Positions 33,670-42,229 of a DNA stretch of 64,000 nucleotides are shown here, piece by piece. The notes beneath the pieces were generated by a model that worked only from the letters and a program-made list of their open reading frames with translations, was not told where the DNA came from and did not search any database. Position 1 is the first letter of the stretch, and each line of letters opens with the position of its first letter. Position numbers and translations under genes: made by a program. This stretch comes from Amorphophallus konjac (Eukaryota; Streptophyta; Magnoliopsida; Alismatales; Araceae), in the NCBI GenBank assembly GCA_022559845.1, contig CM040128.1, forward strand, positions 175,576,413-175,640,412, written 5' to 3'.

Positions 33670-36600
33670 CCCGCTCCCCCCCCCTTGGTGCCTCTCCCGG
33701 GCGAGCTCCTCCCTCCCATGGTCTACCCCCCGGCTACTGTGCCTGAGCTCCGGCGATGGCCACCGGTGAGGGGGGAGGCCGTGTGTCTCCCCCCTCCCCC
33801 CTTCCTCCCCGCCCGTCGCTTGGCTCCGCCTCTGGAGGTCCTCCCGCGCTAGTTCGTGTTGCCGCCACTCTCCACCTTGGTTGTATGGACAGGTTTGCAC
33901 TGCCCCCCCTGCTGGCCCTGGCACCGTCGTTTGGTCGTCTGGCCTCCCCCTCCCGCCGGTGCCCCTCGCAGTGGGTGGCCCTACTGTAGAGGTGCCCACC
34001 TCTGGTCGTTCTCGTCTTGCTGTGGAGGGCTTGATCGCGGGTGGCATTGGATCTTCCTCTGCTGGTGATGATGCTTGTGCTGATGGTCCACCTACTGCTC
34101 TGGCAGCAGATGCCCACGTTTCCGGCGGTCCTGCTCACCCCACGGGCCTCTCTTCACTTCCCGCCGGTGAACCTTGCGATTCCCAGTCAGCCACGGCTTC
34201 TCTCCCTGGATGCCACATTTTTGCTCTCCTCCATACGTCACCTAATGAGGCTTCATCTCAACCGTTGATCGCCCATCCTCTCCCCACTCAAACTCGAACG
34301 CAAGGCCACATTGTCCCTTAGTCCACTCCCTCCCTCGCGTTGACCGGCCCTTCTCTTGACGGGATAGCCCCATGAAACGGTGCTCTATTTTCTGCTGAGA
34401 CCGTTCGTGGGCTGCCCTCCCATGCTCCAGTAGCCTCTTCCTATGGCCCCCTTGCCCCCACGGTAGTCCCCCTTGCTGCTTCGGTGACGTCGGCCGGGGA
34501 ACAGCGTGCGTAGGTTTCAGATGCTGCTGTGGTGGCCTCCCTCTGCCCCCTGTCGGAGGGACCCCCTCCTGCTGGTGGACCTTGTGCGTAGGACTCATCC
34601 TCTGGGCAGGGGTGTCTCACGCCTCATGCTCCCGCCCCCCCTACGGCCAGTGGCCCTAGTGCGTAGCCATCTTCCTTCCAGCAGGGGCGCCCTCCTGCTG
34701 TCGCCCCCCCCCCCCCCTTGGCCGGCGTTGCTGGTCGACCCACGGCTTTGGATCCTCTGCCTGCAGCTCAACAGCCCACAGGTGGTGCCCGGCCCCGTGC
34801 GACGGTGGCTATGCCTGGCCGGCGAAGGGAGTCGTCGCTGCTGCCGATTTGGGAGGGCCTCTCCCTGCTCCACACACTTCTGCCGTGGCCCCTTCTTTCT
34901 CCCATGTGCATTTGAGCTCTTTTTCTCCACCGGTGTTGCCTCTCTCTGTCCATGCTCCCGCCACCACTGACTCCGGTGAACCTGCAGCGTTCTTCTCACT
35001 AGAAGAGGTTCAGTTGACTTGCAAACCCCTTGCCTTTGCCGTCATCGCAAGGACTCCCAAGGGCATGCCTCCGTTCGCTGAGATTCGGGCTCACCTGGCC
35101 CAGCGTTTCCAGTTCAAGCAGGACTTCCTGCTGAGCACTATGGATCGTCGACATCTTCTCCTTCACTTCTCCAACCGGGAAGACTACCTTCAAGTCCTCC
35201 TCAAAGAGTCTTTCCTTGTTCACGGGCGCCCCTTCTGGTTCTTTCAATGGGCCCTCGACTTCTCGCCAGAGTAGGATTCGCCTCTAGTTCCTGTATGGAT
35301 TGAGCTTCCGAGCCTCCCAGTCAATTTCTACCATGAAGCCTCCATCCTTTCAATCACTGGCAGCATTGGGCCAACCCTGAAGATCGACCGAAACACTCTC
35401 TGCCTCACCCGTGCACACACGGCGCGGGTATGCGTCCTACTAGATATCTCCAGGAAGCTCCCCCACCGTGTGTGGGTTGGCATTGGTGCTGGCGGTTTCT
35501 GGCAGCCGGTGGTCATCCCGGACCCCCCTCTCTTCTGCTCCTCTTGCCGCCGCCTGGGCCACCTCGTGGGAGACTGCAAGAAGAAGCCCCCCCCCTTTAC
35601 AGGCCAGGGTGGCTGGTGCTTCTACCCATGGCTGCAAGGCACGGCCGTCTGCCACCTCCGCTCCTCTTGTCCCAGTTTGGCGCCCCACGGATGGCATCGG
35701 GATCCTGCCTGTGCCTGGCATTCCGTTGTCTTCCTTGGCCGCCGCTTGCCCTCCCCTGCCAGTTGAGTTCCCATCTCAGCCGGTTGTTGGGGGCCCTTGC
35801 GATGTTTCTCCAGCCCCTGTAATAGCCGTGCTTGTCCCTTCTATGGCAGTTGATCCTTGCGCGGCTGTGGAGATCCCCCCTTCATCCTCTGCTGCTTCTG
35901 GAGAGGCTGCCACCTTTGTGATGGCTTTGGCCCTGCCTCCATTGCCCTTACCGCACACCTCTACTACTGTTCAGGAGCCGGGGTCTGGGACCCATCTCAG
36001 CATTGCTGCCAGCCTAGACGAGGCAATGGACCGTGCCTTGCATTATCGACCAAGGTTTTGGGAGCCCGGCCAGCCTTGCTTCTAGCCTTGGCACCCTCAA
36101 CTCTGCTGCTCTTGCTCTTGGCCCATTGGGGGGGAAGCCTTCTACTGCGGTGGTGCCCTGTTCCTCCGATCCTGTGGATGCTCCTCTTCAGGCCGACTTG
36201 CCTCTACTGCCACCGTCTGATGCGTTACCTTCCGCTCTTCGTGGCAAGACCCCTCTTCTTGTTGATCCTTCGACCGGTGGTCTCAACCCAGCAGCGGTGT
36301 CTTGGTCCCCGGGAACGGGGTCACCCTCACTAGTGTCATCCCTTGACGGTGTTGTTGCCTCTACCCCGGCTGCTGCTGCGTCGCCCCGCCTCTCCTTCGC
36401 TCAAGCCTTAAAGAAGAAGATCAATCGGGAACTACTGGGGCCGGCTGAGGAGCCCCCTCCGTCTCCTGATGGCGGGCTTCGCTTCCCACCCATCATTCAG
36501 GTGCTCACCGTCCCTGGGCTCGAGCCATGTGCGCAGCCCTTTGACATCCATGCTGCCCATGCTCACTTCGTTGGCGCTCTTGGAAGGGATCGTTCGCGGC

Positions 36601-36853
36601 CGCCCTCGACGACGGACGGGGGGGCTCCGAGGCATTCTCACCGGCGGTCTAACTCAACGTCTTCCTCTAGGGATTGAGCCCTTGCTTGTCCTTGCTCTCT
36701 CTGTTGTTGTTTTCAGTCGGGTTGTTTGGGGTTTCTCCCCCCTGTCGCTCTGGCCCATCTTGTTTGGGCTTCTCCCCTGCCCCCTCTCTCCTCCTCTTTG
36801 TTCCCCTATCTCAACTTTTAAGCAATGAAAATTACCTTAGTTAAAAAAGAAAA
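33670..36853 (+). mobile_element. LINE (L1-type) with ORF1 only, 16-bp TSD
   Basis: A 3.18-kb G/C-rich block in A/T-rich surroundings is flanked by AAAGGTAAACAAACAA (33654-33669 and 36854-36869). It ends GTTAAAAAAGAAAAAAA, a decayed poly(A) tail, and C2 integrase reads on directly after it. These are signs of target-primed reverse transcription on the plus strand. Inside is one recognisable gene, ORF1 (34849-35766). No endonuclease or RT motif was found on either strand. The start, a C-rich run, could be a true 5' end or a truncation. The last 180 bp, with CAATGAAAATTACCTTAG, look like a 3' UTR. Confidence 0.88.
34849..35766 (+). pseudogene. LINE ORF1 (DUF4283-like domain plus zinc knuckle)
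   Basis: One frame, interrupted only by a TAG at 35272-35274, encodes a plant LINE ORF1 (RNA-binding, gag-like). The DUF4283-like part reads LEEVQLTCKPLAFAVIARTP, FAEIRAHLAQRF and GRPFWFFQWALDFSPE. After the stop the same frame gives PVWIELPSLPVNFY, IGPTLKIDRNTLCLTRAHTA and RVCVLLDISRKLP, then FWQPVVIPDPPLFCSSCRRL and CSSCRRLGHLVGDC (CX2CX4HX4C). Start at 34849 is the first Met of the frame and uncertain. Other overlapping open frames in this block are side effects of high G/C content. The frame at 36033-36677 has SPRLSFAQALKKK, reminiscent of another ORF1 piece, but is not assigned. Confidence 0.8.
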
Positions 36854-36869
36854 AAAGGTAAACAAACAA

Positions 36870-37743
36870 GAACCTCATTTAAGAGCAATAATGATGTGAC
36901 AACTTCTAGGCCCCTTGAAGTTCTTCATATTGATCTATTTGGACCTAGTAGAACTCACAGTCTAGATGAAAAGTTATATGGACTTGTCATTGTAGATGAT
37001 TTCTCACGATTTTGCTGGGTGTATTTTTATCACATAAAAATGATGCCTTGACGGAATTTGAAGATTTTTGCAGGAAAGTGCAGAATGAGAAAGGATACTT
37101 CATCAAGAGGATACAAAGTGATCATGGTAAGGAGTTCGAGAATAATGACTTTGATGAATTTTACAGGAGAAACGGATACTCGCATACATTTTCAGCACCA
37201 AGAACTCCAGAACAAAACGGCATTGTAGAGAGAAAGAATAGAACCCTCATTGAGATGGCTCGGACGATGCTAAGCGAGAACAACCTTCCTAGGTACTTTT
37301 GGGCGGAAGCCGTTAACACGGCATGCTACATTATAAACCGAGCCATGGTAAGACCAATCTTGAGAAAAACACCATATGAACTTTTCAAAGGTAAGAAGCC
37401 CAACATTTCTCATTTGAAACCATTTGGATCTATTTGTTATATTCTTAATAATGGAAAATCTGATTTGGGCAAATTCGATGCAAAAAGCGATCATGGAATT
37501 TTTCTTGGGTACTCTCTTGTCTCTAGAGCTTATCTGGTTTATAACCTGAGAACTCTTGTAGTAGAGGAGAGCCCACATATCATAGTAGATGAGTCATGTA
37601 ATAATATGAATGTTAACAGAAGCTCAAAATTGCAGGATGAAGAAGAAGAAACTGGTGAAGAAAATGCGCCAAAAATACCACAAGAACAAGTGACTCAAGG
37701 AGAAGGATTAGAAGTTGAGGATCAAGAAAATCAACAAGAATAG
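36870..37743 (+). pseudogene. C2 integrase catalytic core
   Basis: Integrase continues after the LINE: EVLHIDLFGPSRTHSLDE (first catalytic Asp), GLVIVDDFSRFCWV, then a small frameshift near 37012 and VFLSHKNDALTEFEDF. QSDHGKEFENNDFDEFY gives the second Asp and NGIVERKNRTLIEMARTML the Glu. The C-terminal part has PYELFKGKKPNISHLKPFGS, FLGYSLVSRAYLVYN and VVEESPHIIVDE. It ends with an acidic, Gln-rich linker and a stop at 37741. The gene is dead twice over: by the LINE and by the frameshift. Confidence 0.9.
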
Positions 37744-38984
37744 CAGCTTCCAAGGCAATGGACATTCCACAAAAGTCATCCAGCCGAAAATGTGATTGGA
37801 AATGTAGAAGATAAAGTGAAAACTCGATCTTCATACAGGGAAGTAGACAATTTAGATTATCTTGCATTATTTTCTCAGTTTGAACTGCATTCTGTTGATG
37901 ACGCTTTAAAGGATAATTCCTGAATCTTAGCTATGCAAGATGAACTACATCAGTTCCAAAGGAACAAAGTGTGGTTCCTTGTACCTCGTCCTAAAAATCA
38001 CTCCGTGATCGGAACCAAGTGGATTTTTCGAAACAAGTTAAATTATCAAGGAGTGGTAATTAGGAACAAGGCAAGGCTAGTAGCCAAAGGCTATAAGAAA
38101 TAGGAATTGATTTTGACGAATCCTTTGCCCGTGTGGCAAGACTTGAGGCCATGAGAATTCTTTTAGCCTTTGCATGCTACAATGATATCAAACTCTTTCA
38201 AATGGATGTGAAAAGTGTGTTTTTGAATGGTTTCATACAGGAGGACGTGTATGTGGAGCAACCTCCAGGATTTGAAGACCACACATATCCAGATCATGTT
38301 TACAAATTGGACAAGGCGCTTTATGGTTTGAAACACGCTCCCCGCGCCTGGTATGAGAGGCTAAGTTCATTTCTTGTTGACAATGGGTTCAAACGAGGTA
38401 ACATTGATCAAACCTTGTTTATCAAAGTAAATGGTAAGAAAATTCTAATTGTTCAAGTGTATGTGGATGACATCATATTTGGTTCTACTGACAATGCCTT
38501 GAGTGAAAATTTTGCCAAACTTATGCAAGGTGAGTTTGAGATGAGCATGATGGGAGAATTGACTTTCTTCTTGGGCTTGCAGGTCAAGCAAATGGCTGAA
38601 GGAATATTCATTTGTCAAATGAAGTATGCTCGAGATCTTCTCACAAAGTATAATTTCAACAAGGTGAAACCTCAACCGACACCAATGTCTACCTCAATCA
38701 AACTTGATCAAGATGACAAAGGTAAAATCGTGGACCAAAAACTTTTCAGAAGCATGATAGGATCTCTGTTGTATTTGACTGCCAGCTGGCCCGACCTTCA
38801 ATTTGCTGTTTGTTTGTGTGCGAGATTTCAGTCCAATCCGAAAGAATCACACATGTCATCCGTGAAACGGATTTTTAGATATATTGCTGGTTCAGTAAGT
38901 TTGGGCTTATGGTTTCCGCGTAATTCGAGCTTTGAATTAATTGCTTATTCTGACGTCGATTATGCGGGTTGTAAAGTGGATTGA
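37744..38984 (+). pseudogene. C2 reverse transcriptase
   Basis: The linker and the N-terminal RT region (37744-38130) keep HSVIGTKWIFRNKLNYQGVV and NKARLVAKGY but have stops near 37921 and 38101 and a frameshift. From 38133 to 38984 the frame is open: MRILLAFACYNDIKLFQMDV, VKSVFLNGFIQEDVYVEQPP, KALYGLKHAPRAWYERL and the catalytic QVYVDDIIFGST. It ends in the start of RNase H (AYSDVDYAGCKVD, catalytic Asp present) at a stop codon at 38982-38984. Close to the RT at 8984-10459 in sequence, so both belong to related Sirevirus-like families. Confidence 0.9.
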
Positions 38985-39415
38985 AAAAGCACCAGTGAGT
39001 ACTGCCAATTTCTTGGGGATGCATGGTCTCATGGACCTCCAAGAAACAAAATTCAGTGACATTATCAACAGTCAAAGCCGAGTATGTGGCTGTAGGTAGT
39101 TGTGTTGCCCAGGTGCTATGGATCCAACAACAAATGATTGACTATGGCATCTACTTTAAAAACACCTCAATCTTGTGTGATAACACCTCAGCCATAAATT
39201 TATCAAGAAATCCTATTCATCACTCTCGCACGAAGCATATTGAAATTAGACATCATTTTATTCGAGATCATGTTAGTAAGGGTGATGTTGAAATCAACTT
39301 CATTGAAACCAACCATCAAATTGTCGACATTTTTACCAAACCTCCAAATGAAGAAAAATTAACATCATTTAGGAGAGAATTCGGGGTTTGTAGGATAGAG
39401 GAGTCTGAGTCATGA
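38985..39415 (+). pseudogene. C2 RNase H, C-terminal part
   Basis: After the stop at 38984 the sequence continues KSTSEYCQFLG and, following a frameshift near 39020, MVSWTSKKQNSVTLSTVKAE (Glu present), LCDNTSAINLSRNPIHHSRT (Asp present) and HQIVDIFTKPPNEEKLTSFR. The pol reading frame ends at 39415. It is otherwise a normal Copia RNase H end. Confidence 0.88.
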
Positions 39416-40004
39416 ATTTTTGCATCATGCATTACATTCTGTAAATAAGCTGCTTACTTGTATTTTGTGCATCAGTGTCTATAAGATTACTTGGTATATA
39501 AAATGGTGATTTGTGGAAAGGTGGATTAAGTCCATCTGAACGCATTCATCATGCGTGAGACAATACTCCACCATCGTACCAAGAATCAATGTGTCTTACA
39601 CGCATTTGCATTAATAAGTCTCCTTCTTCATGCATATACATCATATCGCTTGAATTGCATAAAATCAATTTGTGTGAAAAATCATCATGTGTGTGAATTG
39701 CATTTCTTCTATTTATTTAGTATGAGCACCTTCATTGCTTTCTTCTATGGCCAACGTCACCTTGAATACATTCAAGTGCCTACCAATGGAGCAAAATCAT
39801 TCAAAATCTGCATTATGGAAAGGTGGATAATAAGCGTTTAATGTGACCTTCAATTTCCTTAAAATATTCTCCCCAATTGATTGTAACCTCAAAACACTCA
39901 ATTTCCCTTGATTCTAATATGTTTTAATCATTTGGGATTAGAGCCAACCCTCCTTGGACTTCATTTGGTATTATATATAAATTTTTGTTGAAGTATAGGG
40001 GAAG
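39416..40004 (+). other. C2 region between pol and the extra ORF
   Basis: No protein motif is seen in about 590 bp of A/T-rich DNA. A TATA-like TATTATATATAAA lies at about 39970-39982, just before the palindromes of the next block. Confidence 0.4.
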
Positions 40005-40172
40005 GGTCGACCCCAAGGGTCGACCCTCGTGTTTACCCGTCTCTGGCCGGGGCTTGGAGAATCAGGGGTCGACCCAAAGGGTCGACCCATTCCGGTCCAA
40101 CGGATTCACCGCGGTCGGACCGGTTCGCAAAGGGGGTCTTCGACCTAAAAACGCCCCCTCTTGCCTATAAAA
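40005..40172 (+). promoter_or_regulatory. Candidate internal promoter of the C2 extra ORF
   Basis: Two pairs of GGGTCGACCC-type palindromes (40005-40027 and 40068-40090) each form a long hairpin. About 75 bp after them is TATAAAA (40166-40172) in TTGCCTATAAAACATC. The C2 LTR has the same order: GGGTCGACCC pairs, then TATAAAA within about 130 bp. This suggests the internal region works as a separate promoter. It is inferred from layout only. Confidence 0.5.
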
Positions 40173-40341
40173 CATCTCCAGCCCTCTTCTATGCCCTGCC
40201 ACCATCTTTTTCTACCCTAAAACCCTCTTCTTGCACCCCTAAAACGTCCTAGATCTAAAGGCGAGCTCCAACCGGTGACAACTCGCGATCACCTTCTTGT
40301 GCGTCTCAAAGCTTCATTTTTTCCTCCCAATCACCTCTAAG

Positions 40342-40450
40342 GTAAGCCATGGCGTGTAGAGAATCTAAATATCTGAGGTAAAGGCGTTCCTATTTCAAAC
40401 CAATGCGATCTGCAACACCATCTAGGTTTCTTTTCTGTCTTGTGATCCAG
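40342..40450 (+). other. Predicted 109-bp intron in the leader of the extra ORF
   Basis: The donor AAG/GTAAGC (cut after 40341) fits the plant 5' splice consensus. The acceptor, a T-rich stretch TTTCTTTTCTGTCTTG and then TGATCCAG, ends at 40450, immediately before ATGG (40451). Splicing would remove an 11-codon upstream ORF (40349-40381) and an upstream in-frame ATG (40403), leaving 40451 as first start codon. Not proven. Confidence 0.5.
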
Positions 40451-41647
40451 ATGGCCCCAAAGAGGCGTCCCTCTCGCAAGGGGGAGGAATCGAGCAGAGC
40501 TTGGGAACAAAGGTCAAAGGATAATGAACAAAGATCCACGAAAAGGAGCTCACACTCTTCCTCCAGCAAGACATTGGACAAAAAGGTACTCCGCCCTCAG
40601 GCGGTAGATTTCCCAAAATTATACAGAAATCTCCCAGATCTAGTGGATATTATTTATAGTCAGCCGAATTTGGATACATTTATGTATGCACATCGCCGTG
40701 TATTTCCCAACCTTGTGCATCAGTTTTATAGCAATCTCTCAATTGCGGACAACAATCAGTACACTATTGTCAATGCCCAGTCGATTAAGCTTACACCCGC
40801 ATTTTTAGGCAGAGCTTTCGGGCTGCCTTGTGAGGGATACACCTTTGGAGATATTCCTGTGCCAGAAGATGTTGTTTACCAAATGATGACTTCAGAAGAT
40901 ATGGACGACAGATCAACACCTGGTCTTAATGCAAATCATTTTCCTCCGATGCAGCGAATTTTACATCACATGATGATAACTACTTTACTACCTAGAGGAG
41001 GAGGTCATGATAAAGTTATAGAGATTCACATGTTCTTATTCTACTGTCTTCTAGGTGGTCTTTGGATTAACTTTCCATCAATTATACTTGATCACATGTG
41101 TAAGAACATGAAGCACAGAAATAGAACTCTTCCTTATGCGGCTGCATTGACTGCAATTTTTGAGCTCATGAATTTTGATTTGTCTAAAGAACCTTATCAG
41201 ACCATTCGAGAAGCAGATATATATTCAATTCATACCATCTGTCACAATATGAATTATGTTGTTCAAAATGGTGTTTTGGTTCGAAATTTAAAGAGTTCTA
41301 AAAAAGCAGCAATTTCTGAAGATGAGGATGAAGATGAGGATCATATGGACGATGAGCAGCGAGATATTCATCATGAGGGGATGCCTTTTGAGGTGGTTGA
41401 GATGGTCACGGACCGATTGGACTCCATGGATGGGCATGTAGACAAGTTTAGGAAGACTATGGATGTTATTGCCAAAGATGTTTCAGATTTGAAGCTTTCC
41501 CATGCAGATTACACTCAGAACTTTCAGAGGCTAACTACACTTCTTGAGTCAAATTTGCAAGCTTTGGACGCTCAAACCAGAATGTTTCAGGATATTATAG
41601 ATTACATTAGACATCCACCAACTCCACCTTCTCCAGATTCAAACTAG
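40451..41647 (+). CDS. C2 extra ORF after pol (Sirevirus env-like position; plant transposon domain)
   Basis: 398 residues, uninterrupted although gag and pol of the same element are broken. The N-terminus is basic (MAPKRRPSRKGEES), possibly a nuclear signal. Residues about 45-270 hold DFPKLYRNLPDLVDIIYSQP, LTPAFLGRAFGLPCEGYTFG, MQRILHHMMITTLLPRGGGH and MFLFYCLLGGLWINFPSIIL. The pattern reminds me of the 'putative plant transposon protein' domain (Pfam PF20167) found in plant LTR elements; this needs a profile search. An acidic run (EDEDEDEDHMDDEQ), a predicted coiled coil (about 325-385) and a Pro-rich tail (HPPTPPSPDSN) follow. No signal peptide; the one hydrophobic stretch sits inside the domain. 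Position and coiled coil match Sirevirus env-like genes, but envelope function is not supported. A longer form from ATG 40403 would add 16 residues. Confidence 0.75.
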   Translation: MAPKRRPSRKGEESSRAWEQRSKDNEQRSTKRSSHSSSSKTLDKKVLRPQAVDFPKLYRNLPDLVDIIYSQPNLDTFMYAHRRVFPNLVHQFYSNLSIADNNQYTIVNAQSIKLTPAFLGRAFGLPCEGYTFGDIPVPEDVVYQMMTSEDMDDRSTPGLNANHFPPMQRILHHMMITTLLPRGGGHDKVIEIHMFLFYCLLGGLWINFPSIILDHMCKNMKHRNRTLPYAAALTAIFELMNFDLSKEPYQTIREADIYSIHTICHNMNYVVQNGVLVRNLKSSKKAAISEDEDEDEDHMDDEQRDIHHEGMPFEVVEMVTDRLDSMDGHVDKFRKTMDVIAKDVSDLKLSHADYTQNFQRLTTLLESNLQALDAQTRMFQDIIDYIRHPPTPPSPDSN

Positions 41648-42229
41648 ATTATTACGCTCCAACGGCACGGCACTCGTGTTATCCCGTCTTCACCCCCTTC
41701 TTTTTGATGATGCCAAAGGGGGAGACATTTTGTAATATGTGTGTGCCTGACTAGATACAAAAGTATGTGTGGTGTGTGCATGCCTGCATGTTTGCTTTCA
41801 TCAGTTATGTTAGTTAGTAATGTTTTAGTAATGTTGCATCTCATGGCATTACATATGTTTGCATTGTAGTTTTTTTTAAATCTCATGAACTCAGACTTTG
41901 TAAGTCTTAAAACTTTGTTGTCGGCAAAACTTCGGATGATGCTCATGAATGGTTAATCATAGAATGTTTGAATGAAGCTATGTGTCTTCTTTTGTTATGC
42001 TTCTGAACTGTTTCAGATTGGTGCATGGAACAAATTGTGAACTCATATTTGAGGTTGAGGAATGAAGCTGTGCAATGGATCTCTTGTTTCTTGTATGGGC
42101 TTTGACAATGATTAGCTTGATCTATCTTTGTGTTTTAGTTCTAATTCAGATTCTAGTTGTATATAGAAGTTCTTTTGTTATATTCAAATCTAGCATATAG
42201 TATTTTGTCATCATCAAAAAGGGGGAGAT
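41648..42229 (+). other. C2 3' untranslated region with polypurine tracts
   Basis: Non-coding. Two G-rich purine tracts, CCAAAGGGGGAGACA near 41715 and AAAAAGGGGGAGAT (42216-42229), lie in it. The second abuts the LTR start TGTTGAACC and is the plus-strand primer. Nothing else is seen. Confidence 0.75.

Noticed and set aside
33598..36828. Many overlapping open frames of 100-200 codons on both strands in the G/C-rich block
   Set aside because: High G/C removes stop codons. Only the frame 34849-35766 shows LINE ORF1 motifs; the others are Pro/Ala/Arg-rich side effects.
40403..40450. ATG at 40403 as start of the C2 extra ORF
   Set aside because: It lies within the predicted intron and encodes a hydrophobic 16-residue extension that looks like pyrimidine-tract translation. 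It is kept only as an alternative; 40451 has G at +4 and follows the acceptor.
40451..41647. Host gene captured by the Copia element
   Set aside because: Not excluded, but its position matches the usual Sirevirus post-pol ORF and the domain recalls proteins of plant transposons, so a captured ordinary gene is less likely.
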